A stretch of DNA of 6,894 nucleotides from positions 1,009-7,902 of the forward strand of contig JAADGZ010000082.1 of the NCBI GenBank assembly GCA_013152045.1. Reading direction: 5' to 3'. Positions 1 through 6,342 of this stretch are shown here, piece after piece. The notes under the pieces are model-generated. The model searched no databases. It was not told the DNA's origin and saw only the letters and a program-made list of their open reading frames with translations. Every line of letters starts with the position of its first letter. The stretch's first letter is position 1. The DNA is from Gammaproteobacteria bacterium (lineage in GTDB: Bacteria; Pseudomonadota; Gammaproteobacteria; UBA6429; Thiohalophilaceae). The translations under genes and the position numbers were made by a program.

Positions 1-754
1 GCTGACGCACGGCGGCCAGGCTCAGAAGCTGCTGTTCGCTGCAGAGCGCATCAATGTTGGTGCCTGGCTTGAGCGTCGCCTTTTGCTCTTCAATATATGC
101 TTCGGCTTTGGCCACGATTTCAATCATGCGTTGATAACTGGTTTTGGCATCATCGGAAAAACTGAAAACGCCGTGATGCAGCAGGATAATGCCGTCATAC
201 TTTGACCAGTCGAGATCTTGGGTGCGTTGGTAAATGTCTTTGGCGAGAATGAAGCCAGGCATAACATAGGGAAGGATGAGCATACGCTCACCGTAAAGTT
301 CACGCAGAAGTTGTTCGCCATTCGGCGTGTTGCTGAGAGTGACGACAGCATCAGCATGGGTGTGATCGACAAAAACAAAAGGAATCAGGGCATGAAGAAT
401 GGCTTCAACCGAGGGATTGGGGGCGCCGGGGTCGATCATGGCGGTGCGTTGCAGACGTACCATGTCGGTATCGCTCAGTTGTTCGAGCTGGGCCATTTTC
501 AGCAGGGTGTCCATTTTCACAGCGGGAAAACCGGCGGCTTCGATGGTGGCCAGATCCCAGCCGCTGCCCTTTACATAGAGCAGGGATTCAGTTTCGCCGA
601 AAAAGTTGCGTTGCTTGATTTTGACCGAGGTATTGCCGCCGCCGTGAAGTACCAGATCGGAGTCCTGGCCCAGCAGCCGTGAAGTATAGATTCGTAGTTG
701 TAGTAAATCGCCTGCACAAGCAGCCGCATCCGCATCGCGCCACCGGTTTTCCAT
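1..754 (-). CDS. Class II aldolase-domain protein, N-terminal part (probable bifunctional aldolase/short-chain dehydrogenase), cut by window edge
   Basis: The frame is open for 251 codons from an ATG at 752-754 to the left edge with no stop, so only the N-terminal part is seen. The protein begins MENRWRDADAA and shows class II aldolase/adducin hallmarks: a phosphate-binding-type GGGNTS loop at residues 38-43, KGSGWD at 62-67, a catalytic-type Glu117 in NPSVEAILH, the metal-binding pair His131-x-His133 in DHTHAD, and a further His in LLHHGVFSF (193/194). Class II aldolases use Zn2+ to cleave sugar phosphates such as fuculose- or rhamnulose-1-phosphate. This N-terminus resembles the long proteins in which the aldolase domain is followed by a short-chain dehydrogenase; that second domain would lie outside the window, so the fusion is inference. 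A GGGG lies 5 to 7 nt before the ATG. The gene follows the PAS-GGDEF gene on the same strand after 66 bp and may have its own promoter. Substrate is not determinable. Confidence 0.88.
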   Translation of the reverse strand, partial: MENRWRDADAAACAGDLLQLRIYTSRLLGQDSDLVLHGGGNTSVKIKQRNFFGETESLLYVKGSGWDLATIEAAGFPAVKMDTLLKMAQLEQLSDTDMVRLQRTAMIDPGAPNPSVEAILHALIPFVFVDHTHADAVVTLSNTPNGEQLLRELYGERMLILPYVMPGFILAKDIYQRTQDLDWSKYDGIILLHHGVFSFSDDAKTSYQRMIEIVAKAEAYIEEQKATLKPGTNIDALCSEQQLLSLAAVRQ

Positions 755-790
755 AATAGCCCCAGATAAAATTGGTAAATTAAGGGCAGT

Positions 791-819
791 ATTATAGCGT
801 GAGAGCGTCGGATAAAGCA
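791..819 (-). promoter_or_regulatory. Possible promoter of the aldolase gene
   Basis: On the minus strand a perfect TATAAT -10 hexamer lies at 796-791, about 37 nt before the aldolase ATG. It would give a start near 784 and a leader of roughly 30 nt. The -35 region, about 814-819, is poor (TGCTTT at 17 bp spacing), and there is no extended -10. An activator or a weak promoter would be needed, so the aldolase gene may also be read through from the upstream PAS-GGDEF gene. Confidence 0.35.
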
Positions 820-832
820 GTCAGACCTGACT
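819..832. repeat. 14-bp inverted repeat over the stop codon of the PAS-GGDEF gene
   Basis: AGTCAG-AC-CTGACT is a perfect dyad with 6-bp arms and a 2-nt centre. It is too tightly spaced to form an RNA hairpin with an unpaired loop of normal size, and no U-run follows, so it is not a terminator. Its left arm touches the -35 zone of the putative aldolase promoter, so a protein-binding operator is possible, but a 14-bp dyad can also occur by chance. Confidence 0.25.
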
Positions 833-1672
833 TAATAGTTCCTGTTCCATTTTTGTCCGAATGCGGGTCATGAGCAATCCAACATCATCACCCTTGCGCC
901 ATTCTTCGACACCAAAGTGGGTGCTAAGTTGGAAATTTTCCAGGCCGGAGCTGGTTTCGAGTTCAGGCAGATCCAGCGTTTCGATACGCTGACTCACTTT
1001 TTGGGCAAGCGTGAGCGCATCATCAGCATGTGTTTCCGGCAGCACCATGAGTAATTCGTTTTCATCCAGACGGCCAATGATATCGGCCCAACGCAGCTGG
1101 TCATTGAGCATATAACGCAGGGAGATGAACAGCGAGGCCGGATTTTTGTTCTGTGTCGCGCTGATGTAGTCGTCAAGATTATTCAGGCGCATGAGAATAA
1201 CCGATAGCGGGTTATGGTAGCGGCGGCTGCGCGAGACCTGGGATTCCAGGCTTTGATACAGGGCGCGGCGGTTGGGCATGCCGCTTTGCCTGTCCACCAG
1301 AATATATTCCTCAAGTTCTGTTGCGAGTTGGTCGCGTTCCAGCATAAGTTGCTGAATAGCGCTGATGTCGGTAAAAACCTGCATAAAACCGGCTTTATCA
1401 GCTAATGGCTGGGTGGTAGCGAGTAGCCAGCGATCTTCCTCATAGCCTTCGCCGGCTAGATGAATGGTCGAGTTTTCGATGAATAGGCTTTGTAACGGTT
1501 CAGGAATCTCATCAAGCTCCCGATTGAGTACCTGTGCCGCCTGCTCGCCCAGTATTTCGGCGAGCAGATCATTCATCCAGCGGGCATGGCCCGCCTCATC
1601 GACCAGTAGCATAGCCTGTGGGCTGGCCTGCATCATGGCTTGCAGCTGTTGTTGTGAAAGTTGTGTGAACAT
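821..1672 (-). CDS. PAS-GGDEF protein with degenerate active site (probable non-catalytic c-di-GMP-type sensor)
   Basis: The 283-residue cytoplasmic protein has no signal peptide or membrane segment. Residues about 10-105 look like a PAS sensor domain (ASPQAMLLVDEAGHARWMN). A short helical linker (about 103-125) leads into a GGDEF domain opened by SGMPNRRAL (130-138; family norm TGLPNRRAL). The signature GG(D/E)EF is replaced by DENEL (203-207, in RLDENELLMVLPET), and the metal-binding Asp of the usual DIDHFK stretch is Arg162 (ILMRLNNLDD). Diguanylate cyclase activity is therefore very unlikely. RWAD at 194-197, five residues before DENEL, matches RxxD inhibitory-site spacing, so c-di-GMP binding is conceivable. 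The start ATG fits the first PAS helix; upstream there is only a weak AGGG about 13 nt away. The gene is divergent from cyaA. Domain identity is firm; the receptor role is inference. Confidence 0.87.
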   Translation of the reverse strand: MFTQLSQQQLQAMMQASPQAMLLVDEAGHARWMNDLLAEILGEQAAQVLNRELDEIPEPLQSLFIENSTIHLAGEGYEEDRWLLATTQPLADKAGFMQVFTDISAIQQLMLERDQLATELEEYILVDRQSGMPNRRALYQSLESQVSRSRRYHNPLSVILMRLNNLDDYISATQNKNPASLFISLRYMLNDQLRWADIIGRLDENELLMVLPETHADDALTLAQKVSQRIETLDLPELETSSGLENFQLSTHFGVEEWRKGDDVGLLMTRIRTKMEQELLSQV

Positions 1673-1820
1673 GGTTGGAAAGATACCCTGGCAGTCAGTG
1701 ATCTGGTTTGTACAGTATATCGGCAGGAGAATAAATTTTATTTAATGTAAATCAATAGTTCGTTGTGATTCCAGGCTATGGCAAGACAAAAAGTACAGAA
1801 AATTCCATCGTCGCCGATAA
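1673..1820. promoter_or_regulatory. Divergent control region between the PAS-GGDEF gene and cyaA
   Basis: These 148 bp separate two oppositely transcribed genes and must hold both promoters if each has its own. The right part (about 1730-1760) is AT-rich. A weak plus-strand candidate is TTGTAC at 1708-1713 with ATAAAT at 1731-1736 (17-bp spacing). No full CRP palindrome (TGTGA-N6-TCACA) is present; only a half-site, TTGTGATT, occurs around 1763-1770. Promoter placement here is tentative. Confidence 0.3.
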
Positions 1821-1852
1821 ATGGCCTGTATGAAGTCATTAGTCGTATGTGA
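1778..1852 (+). other. 24-codon reading frame overlapping the cyaA start (possible leader peptide or true N-terminus of cyaA)
   Basis: ATG at 1778 opens a 24-codon frame (MARQKVQKIPSS, then PINGLYEVISRM) ending at TGA 1850-1852. It overlaps the annotated cyaA start by about 30 nt in the reading frame one base back. A weak AGG lies only 2 nt before its ATG. Its composition looks at least as protein-like as the first ten CyaA residues. It could be a leader peptide, a chance frame, or the real CyaA N-terminus if an indel lies near 1821-1850. A frame this short is not significant by itself. Confidence 0.25.
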
Positions 1853-4679
1853 AGACAGGCATGGAGGCGAACTGGATTTCAAGCTCATCAAGCAGCGTTT
1901 TGTCAAATTAAACCTGGCAAGGCTGCAGCGTGTCCATTCGGATTTGCGTCCCAGTCAGCGTGATTTTATCCAGTTATTGCCGCTCCTATTTCACGTTAAT
2001 CATCCCATTCTGCCGGGCTATGTCTCAAAAGATACGCCGGTCGGTTTACCCGAGTATCGGCCCTCCAGAGAGGCTTTGGCGGCTGCGCGACGCCTGTCGA
2101 AAAGTTTCTCCTGGAAAAAACGTGCTTACCGAAGGTTTGATATCCATGGCCTCTACCTCATGGGCAGCACGGGCACGATTGCCTATAGCAGCAAAAGTGA
2201 TTTTGATATCTGGGTGGTGCATGACGGCGATCTGCAAGGTCCCCAGATCGAGGAATTGCAACTGAGGGCGACGGCCATCGAGGAATGGGCCGCCAGTATG
2301 GAGGTAGAAGCCAATGTGTTTCTGGTGGATGCTAAGCAGTTCAAACAGGGTGAGCATGGCCATTTGAGCAGGGAGAGCAGTGGCAGTGCCCTGCACTATC
2401 TGTTACTGGAAGAATTTTATCGCACCAGTGTTCTGTTGGCAGGACGCTATCCCCTGTGGTGGCTGGTGCCGCCGGAGCAGGAAGCCAATTACGATGCCTT
2501 TGTCGAGGACATCAAACGCAAACGTTATATTCACAGCCGTGAACATATTGATTTCGGTGGGTTGGCGGAGATACGCGCCGAAGAATTTTATGGTGCGACC
2601 CTGTGGTTGCTCTATAAAGGCATCAATTCTCCCTATAAATCCATACTGAAAATCTTGTTGATGGAAGCCTACGCCAGTGAGCACCCGCAGATTGATTTAC
2701 TTGGTGTGCGTTTCAAACGCGCGGTTTACGAGGGCGAGGAGGATATTAACGCGCTGGATCCCTACCTGATGATGATGGACAAGGTGGAAGAATATCTGCT
2801 TGAGTACAACCAGGAGCGGCGTCTGGATCTTGTGCGCAGCAGTTTTTATTTCAAGGTTGGTGAACAACTGAGTGAAGATCGGGGCAGCCGTAAAAACAGT
2901 TGGCGCTCTGAGCTCATGTCCACGTTGGTCAACAAATGGGGTTGGGCGAGTGGACAGTTGTTACGTCTGGACTCAAGAAATGACTGGAAAATCAGCAGCG
3001 TAATGGATGAACGCAAGGCGCTGATTCGTGAATTTACCGGCAGTTACCGTTTTCTTTCATTGTTTACCCGTTCGCGTGCACATAGCAGCAATCTTATCAG
3101 TCAGGCCGATCTCAATGTTCTGGGGCGCAAGCTCTACGCCGCCTTCGAGCGCAAAGCCGGCAAAATTGAGATTGTTTATAAAGGGATCACCAGTGATCTG
3201 CATGAGAGTCACTTATCCTTCCATCAGTTATTCAGTGATAACGGCCAGGAATACTGGATGGTCTACAGTGGCGTGGTGAATGAAGATGAAATTTATACCC
3301 GCACCCCCATGAAGCGCGGTTACAGCCTCATAGAAATTATGGCTTGGTGCTATTTCAATAAAATCATTAATCGGCAGACGGTCCTTGCGCTTTATGCCAG
3401 GAATACCGATCTAACAGAAAAAGAACTCTATTTGCTGGTAGAAAACATGTCGCGCCTGTTTCCGGATGAGGTGCTGGCAAGTAGCTCAGTTTATGATATG
3501 CGCCAGCCAGCCAGAATCTGCGCTGTTGCCACCTTCATAAATGTTGGACTGGATCCTTTTTCAGCACAGACGCGCCGGGGCAAGCATATCAGCAGCAGTC
3601 AGACGGATGCCTTGAAGTACGGTGGCAAGCGAGAAAATCTGACCCTAAGCATTGATCAGATTATTGTTACCAGTTGGAATGAAGTACTGACATTCAAGTT
3701 TTATGACGTGGATGGCTTGCTGAAATGCATTCAGGCTTATATGAAATGGTCGTCCTCAGAGAACAAGAAAAATCTACCGCCAATTAATGCATTTAGTTTT
3801 TCTTCCTACCGCGGTACGTCCATAGCGCGACGAATTGAAACCCTGTTTGCAGAAATTATTGATACTTTTTATAGTGGCGCCTATGCCGAGGGCACACGCT
3901 ATATTTTGGGGATCGAGTGGGAATACTATGTCTTAAGCATGGATAAAGGCATACTCCAGTATGAAAAAGCTGGCAATACCGAGGCCTTGTATCGTTATTT
4001 TTCAAAGCCAGTAGATCGCTTCCGGCCGGTTATTTTTGATTCACAGACCTTGAGCGACAATGTTTTGCCCTTGATTTATAAAAATAATCGTCAGGGTGAT
4101 GTGCAGTGTTTTTTTGAAGTGCATAATGATGATGTTGATGTCTATGTGCTGGATGAGCGGGGGTCGTTGTGTCGCCATACCCGACCCTTTTACGACATGT
4201 TGGGGTTGGTTAGACATTTCAAAGAATACTTTGAATCCGTACGCGAGCGGATGGCCCATTCGCTCGAGGATGATTCCGGTTTCCGTGAGGTTTTATTTTA
4301 TCGTATAGATCGGGGGCTAAACGGTCAGCGGGAAATTTACCGTTATGGAGACAATAGCTATATTCACACCGATTCTTACATAAAGCTCCAGGTGATGGTC
4401 GATCATCAGGAAGACAATATAATCTTCACCTTGTATTGTGAAGACAAGGAATTCTCCAATCTTGAGTATGGCGATGGCGTCTATTCCGAAGTTGCCAGTC
4501 ATATTCTTTCGCTGCGCAAAAGCGGCGAACCTTATCCTATCTATATTACTGATTTGGATTTATCCAGCACCTTGCTGGATGTCAGTACCGAATCAATCCA
4601 GACGGTACATTATCTGCATTACAAGAAAATTATCGAACAGCGATTGATGGATGAAATAAAGCGCATAGATAAAAATTAG
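1821..4679 (+). CDS. cyaA: Class I adenylate cyclase
   Basis: The enzyme converts ATP to cAMP and pyrophosphate in the cytoplasm, supplying cAMP for CRP/Vfr-type regulators. The nucleotidyltransferase core is clear: MGST at residues 114-117, then SDFDIW at 126-131 (Asp127 and Asp129 as metal-binding acids), and EANVFLVD ending at Asp170. Stretches recalled from E. coli CyaA recur in order: LLPLLFHVNHPILPGY (52-67), EEFYRTSVLLAG (197-208), SPYKSILKILLMEAY, GRKLYAAFERKAGKI (about 435-450), TSWNEV (about 616-622) and FFEVHNDDVDVYVLDERG. Length is 952 residues against 848 in E. coli; about 85 residues extend the C-terminus, as I recall for longer pseudomonad-type enzymes. The start is uncertain: a TAA lies directly before ATG 1821, neither this nor ATG 1830 has a Shine-Dalgarno sequence, and homology only becomes convincing near residue 16. 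No terminator is evident after the stop. Confidence 0.96.
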   Translation: MACMKSLVVCEDRHGGELDFKLIKQRFVKLNLARLQRVHSDLRPSQRDFIQLLPLLFHVNHPILPGYVSKDTPVGLPEYRPSREALAAARRLSKSFSWKKRAYRRFDIHGLYLMGSTGTIAYSSKSDFDIWVVHDGDLQGPQIEELQLRATAIEEWAASMEVEANVFLVDAKQFKQGEHGHLSRESSGSALHYLLLEEFYRTSVLLAGRYPLWWLVPPEQEANYDAFVEDIKRKRYIHSREHIDFGGLAEIRAEEFYGATLWLLYKGINSPYKSILKILLMEAYASEHPQIDLLGVRFKRAVYEGEEDINALDPYLMMMDKVEEYLLEYNQERRLDLVRSSFYFKVGEQLSEDRGSRKNSWRSELMSTLVNKWGWASGQLLRLDSRNDWKISSVMDERKALIREFTGSYRFLSLFTRSRAHSSNLISQADLNVLGRKLYAAFERKAGKIEIVYKGITSDLHESHLSFHQLFSDNGQEYWMVYSGVVNEDEIYTRTPMKRGYSLIEIMAWCYFNKIINRQTVLALYARNTDLTEKELYLLVENMSRLFPDEVLASSSVYDMRQPARICAVATFINVGLDPFSAQTRRGKHISSSQTDALKYGGKRENLTLSIDQIIVTSWNEVLTFKFYDVDGLLKCIQAYMKWSSSENKKNLPPINAFSFSSYRGTSIARRIETLFAEIIDTFYSGAYAEGTRYILGIEWEYYVLSMDKGILQYEKAGNTEALYRYFSKPVDRFRPVIFDSQTLSDNVLPLIYKNNRQGDVQCFFEVHNDDVDVYVLDERGSLCRHTRPFYDMLGLVRHFKEYFESVRERMAHSLEDDSGFREVLFYRIDRGLNGQREIYRYGDNSYIHTDSYIKLQVMVDHQEDNIIFTLYCEDKEFSNLEYGDGVYSEVASHILSLRKSGEPYPIYITDLDLSSTLLDVSTESIQTVHYLHYKKIIEQRLMDEIKRIDKN

Positions 4680-4713
4680 TCATAAAAACTCTGCGTTAAA
4701 TTTTAGTTTGCTA
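4680..4713. other. Convergent gap between cyaA and the DUF302 gene
   Basis: Thirty-four AT-rich bases separate the stop codons of two convergent genes. The only symmetry is a 5-bp AAACT/AGTTT pair (4686-4690 and 4705-4709) around a 14-nt loop. It is too weak to call an intrinsic terminator. Termination must rely on Rho, on sequences inside the genes, or on collision of the converging transcripts. Confidence 0.3.
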
Positions 4714-5163
4714 TCAGTCATCGCGCATGGCCTGAAAAATCTCTAGCATATCGCGCTCAACTTTCTTCATCACTGGTTCCAGCTCGGGATAGGCTTTGTC
4801 AGTAAGCTGAAGTGGATTGGCGGCAACGATCAGGGTTTCATCACCTTCAGCAAAAATAGCTATCTTAAACGGCAGATAGGGAATGAGTTGCGGATAGTTA
4901 TTGCTGAGGCGAGTGACCAGATCCGCCTTGCCGAAAAAAACCACCCGGTACTTGTCGGTGACATAGCCGCTGTGGGTCAGGCCAATATCGACGCGCTGCA
5001 CCCGGCTAACGGTATAACCGTGATTGCGAATACTGTCCTGTAGTTTAAGCATGGCTTCGGGAAAGTCGCGGTTAGTCCGTGCCATTAATAGATCATCCGC
5101 TTGGCTCTGGTTGCTGACAGACAGACCGAGGATGAGCACAAGGAAGGGCAGAAACTTTTTCAT
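4714..5163 (-). CDS. Exported DUF302-domain protein
   Basis: The 149-residue protein starts with a signal peptide (MKKFLPFLVLILGLSVSNQ, likely cleaved after SQA at residue 22), so the mature form should be periplasmic. The rest is essentially one DUF302 domain: FPEAMLKLQDSIRNHGYTV (34-52), a variable middle, then a core at 72-117 ending VAANP. DUF302 has no established biochemical function. The core aligns without gaps to the DUF302 part of the upstream cytochrome, but the two core cysteines there (289 and 310) correspond to Gly78 and Phe99 here, and no cysteine remains in the protein. The ATG overlaps the upstream stop codon as ATGA, so translation is probably coupled and the two products are likely made together. 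It may partner the cytochrome in the periplasm; that is inference. Confidence 0.85.
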   Translation of the reverse strand: MKKFLPFLVLILGLSVSNQSQADDLLMARTNRDFPEAMLKLQDSIRNHGYTVSRVQRVDIGLTHSGYVTDKYRVVFFGKADLVTRLSNNYPQLIPYLPFKIAIFAEGDETLIVAANPLQLTDKAYPELEPVMKKVERDMLEIFQAMRDD

Positions 5164-6242
5164 AAGGTGGCTTCCTCGATAATGGAAATATAGACTTCGC
5201 TCATGCCATCGCAGAGTTTGTTAAGTTCGTCATTATTAAATAGATAGCTCAGTCGTTTGGGATTCAGTGCATAAACCATGACCTTGCCATGACGTTTGAC
5301 CACGGTAATTCGGCAGGGCAGGAACAGGCCGACGCGAGGGTCCACGGCGAGTGCATTATTGAGTAACTGGAAGTTACAGAAATAAATAATTATTTTGTTG
5401 TGATCTTCCTTGGCTTTTTTGACCAGCCCATTGTCGAGAGTTTGAATTCGAATAATGCGGAAATTCTCGCCGATAATAGCGCGTTTGAGTGCGGCGATAG
5501 TTTCTTTCATGCCGTAAGGGGATTCATACGCCACGGTTAGATTGTCATGATCGGGTTCCTGTGTGATGCGGGCTGGCGCCTGCTTCTCAAAGCTGCGAAT
5601 AAAACTAACTACGTCGTTAATATCCTGTTCGCTGAGGCCTTGTTTGAGGTAAGAGACCATAGGCGTACCCTCGCGTCCATTCATCAGAGTGGCCTTGATC
5701 ATCTGATCCGAAGCGGCATACAGGAAGCCCTGATTGTTCAGGGCTGGAGCAATAATAGGCAGATCCCGTGGGCGGGAAAAGGTCACCCCGGTTCCTTTGC
5801 CACCTTTGCCATTTTTGCCATGGCAGGCCGCGCAATGTTTCGCATAAAGGTTGCGACCTTTTGCAGGATCACCGCTCACCTCGATGCTGGGGTGACGAAT
5901 AGGTTTGCCCGGCGCCCAGCTGCGGATATGCCGGACGATGGCCTGAATTTGCGCATCGCTGAGGTTTTTGAAAGCGGGCATCACTCGCCCTGGGCGACCG
6001 TTGCGAATGGTGCGCTCAAGAAACTGATCACTGATAGCGTATTGGAAATCGGGCAAGGCTAGCGGTACACCCACGCCGCCCTTGCCCTGATTACCATGAC
6101 AGACGGCGCAGTTTTCTTTATACAGAGCCGCGCCATTTGTTTCAGCGAAGGTAGGCTGGCTGATAAAAAAAGCCAGAATCAGTGTAATCGACAGGATTTG
6201 GTAGCTCAGACGCATAGATTGACCATAGGTTTTATGTGACAC
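5160..6242 (-). CDS. Periplasmic diheme cytochrome c with C-terminal DUF302 domain
   Basis: This 360-residue protein carries an N-terminal signal sequence (hydrophobic core ILSITLILAFFIS, probable cleavage after TFA at 33). Two class I cytochrome c domains follow. The first has CAVCH at 45-49 with likely axial Met88 (RVMPAF); the second has CAACH at 137-141 with likely axial Met195 (GTPMVSY). Residues about 235-330 form a DUF302 domain (YGMKETIAALKRAI, then FCNFQLLNNAL and GLFLPCRITVV) with Cys289 and Cys310; Cys344 lies beyond it. Tandem monoheme domains normally pass electrons to terminal oxidases or accept them from periplasmic dehydrogenases; the partner and the DUF302 role are unknown. 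The annotated start is GTG without a visible ribosome site. An internal ATG at 6215 (MRLSYQILS) gives a more typical signal peptide and may be the real start. The gene is first of a two-gene operon with the stand-alone DUF302 gene. Confidence 0.9.
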   Translation of the reverse strand: MSHKTYGQSMRLSYQILSITLILAFFISQPTFAETNGAALYKENCAVCHGNQGKGGVGVPLALPDFQYAISDQFLERTIRNGRPGRVMPAFKNLSDAQIQAIVRHIRSWAPGKPIRHPSIEVSGDPAKGRNLYAKHCAACHGKNGKGGKGTGVTFSRPRDLPIIAPALNNQGFLYAASDQMIKATLMNGREGTPMVSYLKQGLSEQDINDVVSFIRSFEKQAPARITQEPDHDNLTVAYESPYGMKETIAALKRAIIGENFRIIRIQTLDNGLVKKAKEDHNKIIIYFCNFQLLNNALAVDPRVGLFLPCRITVVKRHGKVMVYALNPKRLSYLFNNDELNKLCDGMSEVYISIIEEATL

Positions 6243-6342
6243 TTACTAAAATAATGTTTGAAAATCACCTAGATTGTAATTAATTCAATATATACAATAA
6301 TATAACTAAAATACAAATAATCACAATCATGACCTTGATGAC
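6243..6342. promoter_or_regulatory. AT-rich divergent promoter region between the cytochrome operon and the methyltransferase gene
   Basis: This 100-bp gap is strikingly AT-rich compared with the flanking genes. On the plus strand, TTGTAA (6274-6279) and AATAAT (6296-6301) are 16 bp apart, giving a start near 6308 for the methyltransferase gene. On the minus strand, TTGTAT (6316-6311) and TATATT (6292-6287) are 18 bp apart, giving a start near 6280 for the cytochrome operon. The two candidates overlap, so divergent transcription may be competitive. In such AT-rich DNA, hexamer matches arise easily, so positions are tentative. Confidence 0.4.

Noticed and set aside
218..682. A 154-codon open frame on the plus strand
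   Set aside because: It lies entirely antisense to the class II aldolase frame, which has strong family motifs. Its product shows no recognisable domain.
794..812. AGCGTGAGAGCGT short direct repeat
   Set aside because: Two 5-bp copies separated by 3 bases is within chance expectation, and no further copies are seen in the gap.
1763..1785. Possible CRP site upstream of cyaA
   Set aside because: Only the left half (TGTGA) is present. The right half does not match TCACA at the required 6-bp spacing, so autoregulation by cAMP-CRP is not supported by sequence.
4684..4710. Possible bidirectional terminator between the convergent genes
   Set aside because: Only 5 A/T-rich base pairs around a 14-nt loop, without a GC stem. 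It is not a credible intrinsic terminator.
5547..6062. A 171-codon open frame on the plus strand
   Set aside because: It is antisense to the diheme cytochrome coding region, including both CxxCH sites or their flanks. It has no recognisable domain or ribosome site.
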